Assembly: GCA_009823395.1 (NCBI GenBank)
Contig: CM020501.1
Coordinates: forward strand, 9,545,361-9,609,360
DNA from: Thamnaconus septentrionalis
Taxonomy: Eukaryota; Chordata; Actinopteri; Tetraodontiformes; Monacanthidae
DNA: 64,000 nt
Direction of reading: 5' to 3'
Part shown: piece after piece, positions 1 to 11,110 of the stretch
How positions within the stretch are numbered: position 1 is the stretch's first letter
How the letters are laid out: the number at the start of each line of letters is the position of its first letter
The notes under the pieces: model-generated
Told to the model about the DNA's origin: nothing
Seen by the model: the letters and a program-made list of their open reading frames with translations, nothing else
The model's database searches: none
Position numbers and translations under genes: made by a program

Positions 1-40
1 CATTAAGTTTCATTAAGGCTGTGGTTGTTCTTCTTTCCAG

Positions 41-111
41 AAAATGAAGACGCTGCAGGAAGAAAAAGGCCGGTTGCTTTTGGAGAGGATGCTGCGCGAC
101 GCCGCGCCAAG
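41..111 (+). CDS. Internal coding exon, coiled-coil-like, gene unidentified
   Basis: A 71-nt exon lies between a strong acceptor (ttcttctttccag, ending at 40) and a strong donor (gtaagg from 112). Reading frame 1 gives KMKTLQEEKGRLLLERMLRD followed by AAPR and leaves two bases (AG) at the exon end. This pattern of heptad-spaced leucines among Lys/Glu/Arg suits an amphipathic helix or coiled coil. The third frame (from NEDAAGRKRPVAFGED) is also open, so the frame is not proven; the helix-like composition favours frame 1. The exon is the right-hand part of a plus-strand gene that begins outside the window. I do not recognise the protein and propose no function. The next exon must supply one base to complete the AG- codon; the micro-exon at 8960 does not join directly in this frame, because a stop would result, so an intermediate exon would be needed. 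Confidence 0.55.
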
Positions 112-1306
112 GTAAGGGAGGTCGGTGGACGGGAAACGGTGTGTGTTTTTTTGCGAGAGATGTCTGAGATGCCCGCTAGCTAGCTAGCTCGCAGACCTGG
201 CCTCCATTTTTTCGCTCTGCATTCATTTGGAGCGCATTAAAGCGGAAGCCTAATGAAGCGGCGTGGGTCCCTGGCCGGCTCCTCGCAGCAGGCGCCGCTC
301 CTGGAGCCGCACACATGCTCCCGCAGTCGGCTCTGTCGCCGGGCTAATTAGCGCGTGTTAGTTGGTTAGCGAGAGAAGACGGCCCCTCTGCGATGCTGAA
401 GTGGAGCAAAATGACGGGGCGAGGACCGCGCTAATGGCCCGCTTCCTCCCCACGGGGGCCCCTCCCAGCAGCTCCGCACGCGCTGGCATCAGGGCAGCCA
501 CGGGGCGCCCACAGGGCCGCCGCTACGCCACAGGAAGCTGTCGTTATCGCTTGTCGCGCTGGAACTCACTGGGCGTGACGCCTGGCGACGGCGACACCCG
601 CTAACCCCCCCAATTCGTGCAGATTCCTACCAGGCGCAGTGTTTCAGAAGCGTCCCAGAAGCGTGAAACAGTGCGACTCTGGTCAAATACACGGCCATTT
701 GATTTTTCACGCTTAGCCACCGCGTCAAGTTCATTAGGTAGCATCGCTCAGGCGGGAAGTCAATGCTTGGAAAACTTGGTGAACCTGGGTGATAGTTTTC
801 TTTTTTACACACAGTGATACTTGAGACACTTGAGACACCGTTGTTTTCTTTGACTACACGCGCAGCTGCCTGGGTTGTCGTGCGATCTGGCCAGCCTCGC
901 GTGAACCGATCGAGCTGCCGCGCTGGACGCCACCGCTCAGAAAGGCGTTGAGGTGTGAGATGATACGTAGCGGTTTCAGCGCGCGCACGGCGGACGCGCC
1001 ACAGACGCTTCTGGTGCAAATTGGGGGTGACGCGCGGGCGACGAGCCCGGAGCGAGAGCGACGCGCGGGGCTGGCGGAGCCATCGGCCTGTGAAATAGCT
1101 CCGCCAGCTGGGGGGGCCAGGCGGCGGCGGCGACTGCATTATTCACTGCAGTAGCTGGAGCATTAGCGAGGAGCTCTTTGGCACTCGGGCCGGCGCGGGC
1201 GTGGGCGGCGGCGACGAGCACCGGCGGCGAGCAAGTGTATCTCTGTCAGTGTGAGTAAACAAACAGTGGGGACATGATGTGACAGAGCAAATGCCCTGCC
1301 CCACTG

Positions 1307-1309
<3 letters not shown>
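112..1309. other. GC-rich intronic/intergenic DNA
   Basis: No supported exon. The stretch is GC- and CpG-rich, with a short gctagctagctagc tandem near 175-190. The small ORFs on both strands have no splice context and look like by-products of high GC. A block near 720-830 is more AT-rich but shows no recognisable motif. Confidence 0.5.

Positions 1310-1345
<36 letters not shown>
1310..1345. repeat. (CA)n microsatellite
   Basis: Uninterrupted CA dinucleotide repeat of about 18 units, bounded by gcgc on both sides. Confidence 0.97.
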
Positions 1346-1347
<2 letters not shown>

Positions 1348-1608
1348 CGCGCAGACACTTGCTAAAGCCGCCAGGGAGCCGAGGGAGAGCAGGAGAAGAG
1401 AGGAAGGGGGAGAGTTGGGGGTGTTGGGAGGGTTGGGAGGGGGTGGGGGGGTGACATCCATATTTATAGGGCATTTCTAGCATTTGTCCCCAGGCCAAAC
1501 GCTGTGACTACACTGGGCTAATGTCAGAACAGCACTTAACCAGGCATTTCCAGTATGTCATGGGCAGTGGGGAATATGGAGGACAGATGCAAGCAAGACA
1601 GGGACAGA

Positions 1609-1630
1609 AGTAAATAAATAAATAAATAAA
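1609..1630. repeat. (AAAT)n microsatellite
   Basis: Five tandem units of taaa/aaat. Confidence 0.9.
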
Positions 1631-2524
1631 AGTGAAAAGGGAGAATAAAAGAAAATGCAGTTTTTCGTGCCGAGTGCCTGAAGTTCCCTCGCGCCTTTGG
1701 ACAGACTGAGCAATGAATTCATTTGTACCTCCGGCATTTGTGTCGTCGTGTGTCGTGTCACCATCAAAACACTGCTGTTTCAAACAATCAGAGTTTTAAC
1801 TTTTAAAGGTCCCACATGCTGAAATCACTTTGTAATTTTTTCTCATGTCAATAAGTGCTGCTAACTGCTTTAGTTGTTTTGGTCGTTGTCAGAGTGTGTT
1901 TGCTGAAACACTTGTTCTGACTTTCCGTGTGGTTCTCTGTGGCACCGGGGCTGGAAGCCGCGCTGCTCGGAGGGAAATTTCGATTCAGCGGAGGAGAGCA
2001 ACCAAAAAAAACCCTAAAACTCCTGTTGACAGCGACGATCCACTCTGATGGATTTGCGAGAGCGACTCTCATGGCTCTGGTCACCTGTCGTCCCCAGGTT
2101 TCTCCTGCCTCGGCGTGGCAGGCAGACCCCACACCCCCTGGGCACCCAGGTGGTCGTCGGGACCCGGGCGCGATACCCCCATAGAGGGGGGTAGCGTGAA
2201 GTAGCTCCTTTTAGCACAATCTGTCATTATCTCAAGTGGCATGTAATCGTTTTGTGCAGCCAGATCCATTATGCCTCCACCGAGAGCAGGGGCTTAATTG
2301 TGGAGGGAGGGGGACAGTAGGGTGGTGGGGGTGGGGAAGGGGGTGGGGCTTTGTGCCTCCACGGTTACTCATCTCCGAGCTGCGGCAGTCGGCCCCACTG
2401 TATTTTTGGGGGAGGCGCACAAAGTGTTTTTTAAACAAGTCAGGGCGCTGGTGCTTCGCTGCGGTCGCAGCCACTGACTCGCTCCTGGGCTCCCGGAGGA
2501 AGCTGACAGTCAACCCCAGGCCCA

Positions 2525-2845
2525 AGATTAAGATGCTTATCGCGGCGCCGCCACACGTTAACTCTTTCTTGGCCCGGTTTCGGCCGGGGAAAAAATGACG
2601 TTAATAAATAGCCCGGCAATTCTAACGCACACTTGTCCGCGCGGTGAATCTCGATCAGTGCGGAAAATAATGCATGTAAAGCCTTTTATTTATCACCGTG
2701 AAGTTACAAAAAAAACATCGCTGTAATTAGTAGGGTTTAAGCAAATGAGGGCAGAAGAACGGATCTCAGCGTGAAGGCCAAGAAGCATTAATATGACCGA
2801 AGGTGCTGTTAGGCCCTCTTCAATTAAAGATGAACGCAGGACCAG
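2525..2845. promoter_or_regulatory. Candidate conserved noncoding element (CNE)
   Basis: Unique, repeat-free sequence that changes sharply from the GC-rich flank to AT-rich DNA. It has dense motifs: gttaataaata, aataatgcatg, ctgtaattagtag, gcattaatatgac and ttcaattaaagatg. Several TAAT/ATTA cores suggest homeodomain binding. No ORF of note. The call rests on composition only. Confidence 0.4.
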
Positions 2846-2954
2846 GTAGGTTGCTCTTTGAATGAAGAAAAACTAATAATCCCTGTTATTTTTTGATCCC
2901 CACCGACTCAGCCTGAGCCACCAGATCTACCCAGTGAGAAGTTGTTCTGTAGAT

Positions 2955-3467
2955 CAGAGGTGTCTAACAAATTTGGCCCGTAATGTCATTATATTTGTCC
3001 GCGAAAAACATGCAGCGCTAATACTAATCCCAGAAGGCTCTGCTGGTATTTTGGCGCGTCAGTCAGGACAGGACGTTAATTGACAGGTATTATTACTTCA
3101 TTGGTTTATTGTTGTTATTTTATTTTTAAATGTATTATCAGCCCGTGGAAAAAAGGTCACCGTGGAAATTTAAATCAGAAGGCTGCAAATATAAAAAGAG
3201 GCATACAATTTTTCTGTACATTTTACTAATTTTGCTGAGTTTTTTAAATTTGAAATTTGATTTTTGCATGTGTGCAATATGAACTCATTAATTGTATAGC
3301 ATTAAGCTTTGCTTGTTCCATATTGGGGTTGAAACACTGGTTTTGGGGTCCATATGAAAAGCTTCACTGTTGTATCTGGAGGAAGATTCTTTCAACAAAT
3401 ATCAATGTTGGCCCATGATTTTGTTTGAAATGTTGGCCCTGCTGTGTGTCTGAGCTCGACACCCTTG
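2955..3467. mobile_element. Non-autonomous hAT-type DNA transposon (MITE-like)
   Basis: The left end is CAGAGGTGTCT and the right end is the inverted match CAAGGGTGTCG (read on the minus strand), about 9 of 11 identical. The flanks are an 8-bp near-perfect target-site duplication, ctgtagat at 2947-2954 and ctgtggat at 3468-3475 (7 of 8). An 8-bp duplication and CAGRGGTGTC-like ends are typical of hAT elements. The interior is AT-rich with no transposase ORF, so this is a non-autonomous, aged copy. Confidence 0.75.
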
Positions 3468-3599
3468 CTGTGGATGAGCCATCCATTTAATACCCCCTCC
3501 TCTTTTTTCCCTAACGCTAACACACACTGTCAGCGTTGCCATATCAGGGCCCCGGCTGCAGCCGAGGGGGGAATAATGTGTGTCAGGAGAGGGTGTAAA

Positions 3600-3730
3600 A
3601 TTACACCCAAAACCAACAGTCGCTCTTTAAATCCGCGTCTCCAGTCCCCGCTCGCTGATTGGCGGGCCGAGCTCTCGGTGTCAAGCGCTAATAAGCCGGC
3701 TAATTCAATTAGGGAGCCACTTCTTTGAGA
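3600..3730. promoter_or_regulatory. Candidate CNE with CCAAT-type and homeodomain motifs
   Basis: The block holds gattggcggg (inverted CCAAT), gcgctaataagccgg and ggctaattcaattaggg. It sits between the hAT element and a purine-rich stretch at 3836-3890. It is repeat-free, and the call is from composition only. Confidence 0.3.
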
Positions 3731-4153
3731 TTTTCCTTCCCTCCTCCCTTAAAAGAGACAGACTTTCTGAGTCTAAAAAAAAAAGACAGACTTTGTGAGT
3801 CTATTCCCTCACAACTCTACACAGAGCTCTTCATCATGAGGAGGAGGAGGGGAAGAAGAAGAAGGAGAAGAAGAAGTGGCCGAGTGTCGGGGGCGTGCTG
3901 AGCGCCGCCGGGGGGGACGAGCTTGTTAGCAAAGCGACTGAAGGCGGCTCTCTAAAGCGTCTGTCGCCCTGATCCGACCCGCCGAGACCCCTTTGTAGGG
4001 CTGTTCTGGTGGGGGGAGGGGGAGCGGTGTGAGGGGGGGATCAGTGCCTGCTGCCGCTGTAGCTGCAGGTGACAGGGAATTTTTTTTCTTTCTCGCTGTT
4101 GTTGTCAAACCCTGACGGAGGAAAACACATGAAAAACATTTCACTAGAGCCGC

Positions 4154-4154
<1 letters not shown>

Positions 4155-4210
<56 letters not shown>
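4155..4210. repeat. (CTG)n/(CAG)n trinucleotide repeat
   Basis: About 18 uninterrupted GCT units, followed by imperfect ctgcctctgccgccactgctg. It gives poly-Leu (plus strand) or poly-Ser/Ala (minus strand) artefact ORFs. No splice sites or unique coding sequence flank it. Confidence 0.97.
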
Positions 4211-4211
<1 letters not shown>

Positions 4212-4613
4212 TCTGCCGCCACTGCTGCTGTTTCCTTCCTCTCTGTACGTGTCAGAAAGAGCTCCAACTGTGGCGGCGCTACAGAGACACCGACGCCCCC
4301 CCCCCCCACGTCTCCCCACCCTCACAATTTCCTTCCTTGCTCCTCCGTCGTCTCCTTTTATGACCAGCCTTTTCTTGTCTCCCCCCTTCTCCTCCCCTCC
4401 CCCGCCCCCATCCCCTCCCTACTCCACCGCCGCTCGCTGCCTTATAGATGTGAGTCGGGTCTCGGGAGGGAAATACAAGTCAAGCCATTGTCATTTCAAA
4501 CGCTGTGATAACCAGACGCTGGGCTGCCCGCTGACAACTCGGGGGAACCGGCCCCAGCTTTGACTGTTTGCCCCCACCCCCACCCCCCCCCCCACCTCCC
4601 TTCTCTTCCTGCG

Positions 4614-4646
4614 TCTTCTTCTTCTTCTTCTTCTTCTTCTTCTTCT
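4614..4646. repeat. (CTT)n microsatellite
   Basis: About 11 units of CTT inside a long pyrimidine-rich region (4380-4670 and 4850-4990). Poly-Lys/Arg ORFs on the minus strand are by-products. Confidence 0.95.
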
Positions 4647-5274
4647 CCTCTTCCTTCCTGCCGCTGTGTCTGGTGTGTCTGCTGGTCTCAGTGCCGTGGG
4701 GGGTTGGGGGGGGTCTCGGCGTTGTGTACCAAGGCCGACGCTCCTCCGCATGACAGTTCTCTGCCTCTCGACAAGGCGGGAAATCAATACTCTCGGACTT
4801 GTGGCGCTGCCCTCTGTGTAACAACAACGCCGGCCGAGGCTGCACCTGACACCTCCCTCCCCAGCCGGCCACCCCCCCGCCCCTCTGTCCTCCCCCCCCT
4901 CCCCTCCCTCCACCCTGACCCCTCCATCTCTCCTTACGAGAGCCTCCGTTTCGCTTTCGTGCGCCTTTCTTCCCCCTCCTCGTGCTTTACTTCCTCTCCG
5001 GGGCCTCCGGCCGACTGCGGATCAGATTCCCACGTTTTAACGCCGTGAAATGCGTGTTTTCGTAACAACCTCTGGAAGAAGCTGCACGTCCTGTACGCGC
5101 TACTGCTGTGCAAAAAAGGAGGTGGGGGAGCGAGCGAGCGAGCGAGCAGGGGAGGATCTGTAAAATTAATTTCAAGCGTCGCACACGAGCGCGAGACTTT
5201 GCAACTCTGGCTGTTTTTTGCCGGTCGGCGTCGCACAGCGAGGGTTTTTTCCCAAGAACGCTGTGGGCCTTCAT

Positions 5275-5535
5275 CTAAGGCTGCAGCTATCCGGCACTTT
5301 GGTAATCGAATATCCTGTTGAAAATTCCATCGATTCATCGAGGAATCGGATAAAACATGAGTTCAAGTGCAAATTCACACCAGCCGAAGGAAACCGCGCC
5401 ACCCTGGGACCGTCGGCAAAAGACCGCTTCCGTCTTCTCCCGATTTGCATTGGCCGCACGACGGAAGCACGTCCGCATTCCTCCATTATTTTTTGTAATC
5501 GAGTTACTCAAATTACTCGAGGAATCATTGCCGTC
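5275..5535. mobile_element. Degenerate hAT-like interspersed repeat
   Basis: The left side has ggctgcagctatccgg, then ggtaatcgaatatcc, ccatcgattcatcgagg and aatcggataaaac. The right side has gtaatcgagttactc and attactcgaggaatc. This arrangement of GGCTGCA-type ends with internal TAATCGA/ATCGATT palindromic blocks matches a common fish hAT-derived repeat. I see no clean target-site duplication. The family assignment is from memory of the pattern. Confidence 0.5.
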
Positions 5536-6174
5536 CGTCCTAAGTCGCGTCTCATTTTTTCGGCCTTATCGCCCCCCCCACCCTCCACACACCTCACCTG
5601 CTTCGTGCAATAGCTGCGGAGCATTTCCAGCAGCATCGATGGGAAAATTTCACTTCGCTCTGTGTTAATGTACAGCACGCACACACGCACTGAAAAATGT
5701 CACCTATTGGCTATCCAGTTCTCTCTTGGTGAATGTGTAACGACACGTAGGTCCTCTGTTGGATAGGTCTGTAAGTACACACACACACACACAGGGCCAA
5801 TTACAGCTGCCGTCGCCGTCAGTGTGAGAAAAAGCGTCGCTGCTCTCGGCTCCCCGCGGAGCCGCGATCGACCGGAGCCTCCGAGGGGACACAAGCAGAC
5901 CTACACGCTCTTTTTAATCCAGCGTGCGCCTGGACGTCTATCAGTGAGCCCCACCCCCACCCCCACCCCCCAGTCTGTGTCAGCTGGAGTAAGGAAAATA
6001 CATCAAATAAAACAGCCACTTTAATGAATTAGATATTGAGCTGTTCATAAAAAAAAAAAAAAAATCATCCGCGATTCCCCGCAGTCAGCAGGGGAAACAC
6101 GGCGCTGCAGTTGTAACCTGGGGATGAACGTGACTCGTTTAGAGGGAGCCGTAAAACACGAGGATGTGATGACT

Positions 6175-6480
6175 TTACTGAATGTTTGCCAGAAATGTCC
6201 GGCGCTCAGGAGGAAATGAGGGGACTTGTCTCGCGAAGAAAACAGCGCCGTTGTGTTTTTTTTGTTGTTTTTTTTTTCTTTTTTTTCCCTCCGTACTCAT
6301 TACAAGAGAGCCTCTGTTTACACAAATGGCCTGTTGTAACCGTTGCACTCTAAGTGGTAAAAGTTTTAACAGCAGGCAGGCCTGTGATTTCAATCCCTGC
6401 AAGCGGGATTGTGTGACTTTGCATTATATAAAAAAAAAAGTTGAAAAAAATCCAAGAGTGAAAACACATATCTGAGCTGC
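6175..6480. other. Noncoding stretch with T-rich runs
   Basis: Contains T-rich stretches (6257-6290) and unique AT-rich sequence. No splice-supported exon seen. A short AT dinucleotide run, (AT)n with interruptions, follows at 6535-6565. Confidence 0.5.
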
Positions 6481-7289
6481 AAGATATCTGTTGTTACTGG
6501 CGAAAGCCTCTTGGTCGCACTGAGATATAGATACATATAAATGTATATATATATATATACATATAATACATTTTTTGTTGTTTTTGCAGCACTGGCTTCC
6601 AAAACTGCTGCGCTTCTATTCACATTCTCCCACAAGAGGCAGCAGTTTTCCTCCCCAACCTTTCTTCCTGATAAAGAAAAGTGAACGCTCCACCGCATTC
6701 AAATATTCAGCAGTCGGTCGCCGAGAAAAACCAGTCAAACAAACCGAGGTGGAAGTACAAGATCTGTTTTTCTTCCTTTCCTTCCTTTCCCCTCCGCCTG
6801 TGGTTTTATCTGGAGCGAGGAGGCAGCGTCAGCTTCGTCCCTATCGGTCGGATGAAGAGATTTAAAGGCTGCTGTCCCACTAGGCCCCCCCCCCTTACCC
6901 CCCCCCCCCCCTCGGTGTCTCCCCGGATGGATGTGATCTACGCGGCACCGTTTCCCCACTGTTTTTTTTTTTTTTTTTGCTTCTTCCACAGTGACAGCCT
7001 TTCTCATGAATTAAAAGAGGAACCCATTGATTTTCCCATTGCTTAAATTTGCAACTTAATCCCCCAGATATGTCCAGGATGTACTGCTCTGTCGATAGAG
7101 GGCACCGCCGCTGACGAACACCCGGGTGGGGAGGTGGGAAGGGGGGGCGTAGCAGAGGATGACAAGACAAAGGAGGCAGAGGAGGGAAGAAAAAGCTAGC
7201 TTATCGATGTGCTCGGTGGTTTCTGGCTCCAGATTCTGGCCCCTGTATGAGGCCATGGCCAAAAGAAATGAAAAAACTTGTATAGATGA

Positions 7290-7685
7290 TAAACACTAAA
7301 GTGTTGTCGTCAAGACCGCACCAACTGAGACCAAGATATTATCCAGACCAGAGAGTGTCGAGATCGAGACAAGACCAAGACTGTATATATCAAAGAAAAA
7401 TCACAGCAGAACAGAACAAATAACCAGTAGCTTTTTTAAATTCAAGTTTGCTTCTACATAAATGGAACAGCAAGGTATCATTCAATAATGTAATTTAGCA
7501 TTTTGCTGCTTTTCCAGCTATTTCGAACGATTTTCAAAAGAACAACTTTGCTTCATTACATGAAAACATTTAATTAATAAATAAGTTGACCAAGTCCGAG
7601 ACCGAGACGAGACCAAGACCCTGAAAAACTGTTCTTAAGGCCAAGGCCAGTCTGAAGTGCTGCAACACTACTTCCTCAGGTGAGT
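7290..7685. mobile_element. Interspersed repeat, probable DNA-transposon remnant
   Basis: The left end agtgttgtcgtcaagacc and the right end ctgcaacact form inverted AGTGTTG termini. The interior contains repeated 'gagaccaaga/gagacaagacc' phrases near both ends (7327-7385 and 7590-7625) around an AT-rich core. This composition is typical of old fish repeats with GAGACC motifs. No ORF and no certain target-site duplication. Confidence 0.45.
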
Positions 7686-8416
7686 CTCAAGCAAGACGCG
7701 ACTTCAACGTTAAGCACAACAAGAGTCAGGGACGGGCCGCGGCGGCTCATCACGGAACACACAGCGAGGCGCTGCGTTTACACGGCTAATAAAGCGATCA
7801 CCAGCGTGCACGAGCAGCGGGGTAACGCGGCCGGCCCGCGATCGGATGTCGTTATATAATGAAAAAAAAAAAAGGCCAACATGCTGGAAGCCGGCTGTCT
7901 GGGACCCGGGATGGAAAAAGCATACTTGTCCCCTCAGAGTGATGGGGAGGTGTGAGGAGGTAAGAGGATACGGCCGCCTCACCCCAGGAGCAAACAAGGC
8001 AGCGAGCTCGTACCCTGCACTCTGTAAATCTCCCGGCACTCGGTGCTACCGGCTCCATTTGTACACGGAGTGTGCAACAGCCTGCTGTTATTTCATTTTT
8101 TTTGTTGCCTTTTTTCACAGACAGAAGTGTGAAAGTGTGGAATTCTGGGAAATCTCGACCCTTTCTTTGTTTTCCCCCCCTGGAGGGAAAAAAACCAAAA
8201 GTGGACACTGGAAGGAGCGAAAGCGCAGGGTGACCCCTCGCAGATTCCTCCCTCCTACACTTGGGCTCCGCTTTGTAAAACCCTATCCCATAATCCTCTG
8301 GGGTGGTATGGCCGGTCGCCAGTAGCTGTGCTGGTTGTTGGCAGTGGATTTCCTCTGTGGCCTCGGTGCTTGTGTAGGCAACAACACCACACACACAAAG
8401 GCCTGCGAGACGCTGC

Positions 8417-8443
8417 TGCAGCAGCAACAGCAGCAGCAGCAGC
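8417..8443. repeat. (CAG)n short repeat
   Basis: An interrupted CAG run (gcagcagcaacagcagcagcag) between GC-rich sequence and a CA tract. Confidence 0.9.
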
Positions 8444-8483
8444 GCCACACGCGCGCTCGCAGGAACGGAGGAGCGCATGCCAT

Positions 8484-8484
<1 letters not shown>

Positions 8485-8520
<36 letters not shown>
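8485..8520. repeat. (CA)n microsatellite
   Basis: About 18 CA units following gcatgccatg. Confidence 0.97.
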
Positions 8521-8521
<1 letters not shown>

Positions 8522-8831
8522 CAGCACACATAATTACACACAAAATCGGTCGTTCTCTCCACGCTAGTCTCGGGATGAGCCGCAGCCTCGTAGGAAACAA
8601 GAGGCAGGATTTACCCCCTACACACACACAATCTCCCCCCCACCCCCCCCCAAAAAAAAAAAAATAAGGCCCAGTTTCCTTGACGGGGTTCATCTGTTTC
8701 CAGTTTGGTGCGTGTGCTCAGGTTTTATTGCGGCGCTCTTGTGTTTCATGGCAGATTTATCCGGCGGTTTGGTTGCTCGCTCGCCACCGCTTTCGACCAT
8801 GGTGCATCTCCTGTAAACTGCGGCGCACCAG

Positions 8832-8832
<1 letters not shown>

Positions 8833-8891
<59 letters not shown>
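8833..8891. repeat. (CA)n microsatellite, long
   Basis: About 29 uninterrupted CA units; it ends 69 bp before the candidate micro-exon at 8960. Confidence 0.97.
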
Positions 8892-8895
<4 letters not shown>

Positions 8896-8959
8896 CTGCC
8901 GTGATTAGTCGGGCTTAATCGTAACTGAGAGACACTCAAAGAGCTCTCGCTCCTTTCAG

Positions 8960-9000
8960 CGGCTGAAATGGTGGAAGCGGACGCCGAGGATGACGTTCAG
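8960..9000 (+). CDS. Candidate 41-nt micro-exon, acidic peptide
   Basis: The acceptor gagctctcgctcctttcag ends at 8959 and the donor gtaaaa starts at 9001, after CAG. The only open frame uses the first two bases to finish a codon and then reads AEMVEADAEDDVQ, ending in phase 0. The other two frames either meet a stop or give unlikely composition. An acidic peptide, the polypyrimidine tract and the CAG/GTAAAA donor support a real exon, possibly of the same plus-strand gene as 41-111. A missing exon of length 2 modulo 3 would then be needed between them if the first exon uses frame 1. Short length leaves room for chance. No family recognised. Confidence 0.4.
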
Positions 9001-9049
9001 GTAAAAAAGCCCTCAGTGGATAATTGACCTGTTTGTCTGCGCGCCTGTC

Positions 9050-9076
9050 CTGCTGCTGCTGCTGCTGCTGCTGCTG
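9050..9076. repeat. (CTG)n microsatellite
   Basis: Nine CTG units, in the putative intron just after the micro-exon. Confidence 0.95.
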
Positions 9077-9333
9077 AATGGGGAAAAGTACCACATGTGA
9101 TGAACTCAAAGGTACACACATTTACAAAGTGAAGTAAAAAGCAAGCAACGCGTTGAACGTCATCACTGAAGGTGATTACTGTACGTGTGTTGATTCACAA
9201 TCACTGTGTTCTGCTGTAGAAGCCACACAATTCAATTCAAACTGAAAATATTTAATTCAGGACTTCAGTTTGAAAATATTTCCCCCCCTTTTTTTTTTGT
9301 CACCGACGTTTCCTAAAAGTTTCCTTCGCTCCT

Positions 9334-9335
<2 letters not shown>

Positions 9336-9395
<60 letters not shown>

Positions 9396-9434
9396 CGTGT
9401 GTGCGCGTGTGCACGTGTGTGCGTGTGTGTGTGT
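9336..9434. repeat. (GT)n microsatellite, long, with GC interruptions
   Basis: About 99 bp: perfect GT for the first 54 bp, then gtgcgtgcgtg and gcacgtgtg interruptions. Alternating purine-pyrimidine throughout, so a candidate for Z-DNA. Confidence 0.97.
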
Positions 9435-9469
9435 CAGCACGCAGCTGATGCCTCTCCTGACGGCAAGCG

Positions 9470-9560
9470 TCTCTTAACTGGCTCGTTTACTCCTGATGGC
9501 TTAAATGATTTCATCACTATTAATGACAGGGACCGTGGCACCCTGCGCCGCGTTGCCAGA
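9470..9560. promoter_or_regulatory. Candidate CNE
   Basis: tggcttaaatgatttcat followed by cactattaatgacaggg is unique, motif-dense sequence directly after a GT tract. It is open in one frame but lacks a donor, so a noncoding element is preferred over an exon. Confidence 0.4.
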
Positions 9561-9892
9561 TGCTTGTGGTGGTGGTGGGGGGGTGGGACTCTTCCCTCTC
9601 CTCCTCCTCCTCCTCCTCCTCTCGCTCCCAGCCGCCTCTCCTCATCCCTCCCTCTGTGCGCTCTGATGGTTGTCCTCTACGTGCCCCTTGCTATTTTCTT
9701 TCTTTCTTTCTTTCTGTCTCCCTCCTGCCTCCTCTGGATACTAGAGTGTCTGTGTGAAAGCACAGGGGGGTTTTGGGGGGGGTGAACGGTCACATGACCC
9801 CAGCGATGCATCGCCGCCGAATGTGGTGAGCGTCGTCCTAGGAAACTTCGGAAGAGCGAGAAGGGGCCTGCACACACTTTTCCAGGGGGCCT

Positions 9893-9894
<2 letters not shown>

Positions 9895-9930
<36 letters not shown>
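9895..9930. repeat. (CTG)n microsatellite
   Basis: Twelve CTG units, then cggccg. A (TTTC)4 run also lies at 9700-9716 and a TCC run at 9599-9621. Confidence 0.95.
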
Positions 9931-9931
<1 letters not shown>

Positions 9932-10144
9932 GGCCGAGGAGATGCTGGCCAACAAATCAGCGATCAGCCCGGTTCCCGAGCCGGTGCCGGGGTCAGAGGT
10001 CGGCCGGGGGAGGTCAGCTGGCGCCGTGCCAGCCTGCCCTCTGAGGTCCCTTTTGCAAATGGAATCAAAAGGCTTCGCGAGGGCTGCTAGCGATCGCCAC
10101 CACCACCACCACCCTCCCCGTCTACCCCCCGCCCTCCCACTGCC

Positions 10145-10350
10145 TTCATTTAGTTTCCTCACGTAATTGGCGAGCTAATTTCCAAACAGATGCACGGCCT
10201 TGTCTTGACGCATCGATGCGATTTCCATTCATTTGGATAATGAAAGAATTAAGGAGCGTTTTGGTCTCTCTCTCTTTTCTCCTATTTCCCTGTTTCCTCG
10301 TTGTTTTTGCGCTCCTCCACTCCCGGCTAAGTAATGGCATTTTAATTTCT
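10145..10350. promoter_or_regulatory. Candidate CNE
   Basis: Includes cacgtaattggcgagctaat, tcatttggataatgaaag, aattaaggag and ctaagtaatggcatttt. Multiple TAAT cores in unique sequence; it ends at a (GT)n tract. Confidence 0.4.
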
Positions 10351-10358
10351 GCGTGTGC

Positions 10359-10360
<2 letters not shown>

Positions 10361-10397
<37 letters not shown>
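10361..10397. repeat. (GT)n microsatellite
   Basis: About 18 GT units. Confidence 0.97.
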
Positions 10398-10399
<2 letters not shown>

Positions 10400-10714
10400 C
10401 AAGCGCAGGAAGTCGCCACACGTGCTTGAATGCACGGGAGCCTTTGTCTTTCCTGGCATTGTAGCCGATAAGCTCGGAGGTCAGCGCAAGAATCCGAGCC
10501 TTGGATTTTCTGCCGTCCCTGCGCAGCCGAGCGAGTTCCACTTGAACTAGACGTCATTCACCGGACATGTGTTTCCACTGTAACCTGCAGGTACAGTTTC
10601 CTCTTTGGATTCTGCTCTTGGATGTAATACAGTGACTGATTGCCGCTTTCAAGAACTGCCAAACGTCATGCGCTGCTTTTTTTTTTCGTTCCGCACCAGA
10701 GGGAGAAAAAAAGA

Positions 10715-11110
10715 AATCTGGCCGGTATGAATTTTATTTAATCAGCTGTAATAGACTGACATAAAATAAATATTTATACCAATTTCTTAGTATTTATTGT
10801 CGCAGAATTTGTCTGATTAATTTCCTAGAGCCCCGCAGCGGCACACCAGGTGAAATAAAGCTGCTCGGCCCTCAATGTAACCTTGTGTTTGTGTGTGTGT
10901 GTGTGCTCACGTGTGCGTGGCGCATTGTGCTGGCAGTTATATTTTCCCAGAGCCTAAACCTTCATTGATTCACTTGCTGTTGTCTTCCCAGGAAACAGCG
11001 AGAGGATTATGCCTTTAAAACGAGCTTTCTCATTGAAGATATTAGGTCATTAATTTCACAGGCTTACATATGAAAATATTGACTCTTCCCAGACACCTCA
11101 CTATATCCTC
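10715..11110. promoter_or_regulatory. Candidate CNE cluster
   Basis: Two AT-rich unique blocks. The first (10715-10880) has tttaatcagctgtaatag, ataaatatttatacc and ctgattaatttcc. The second (10916-11100) has ttcattgattcacttg, ggattatgcc, attaggtcattaatttc and catatgaaaatattg. A short GT run separates them. Together they are among the most CNE-like sequences in the left half. Confidence 0.45.

Noticed and set aside
6590..6760. Acceptor gtttttgcag and an open frame between the first two plus-strand exons
   Set aside because: No convincing donor, and in the frame required by exon 41-111 a stop occurs.
9416..9560. Acceptor-like tgtgtcag followed by an open frame
   Set aside because: The acceptor is within a GT tract and there is no donor; the DNA is better read as a CNE.
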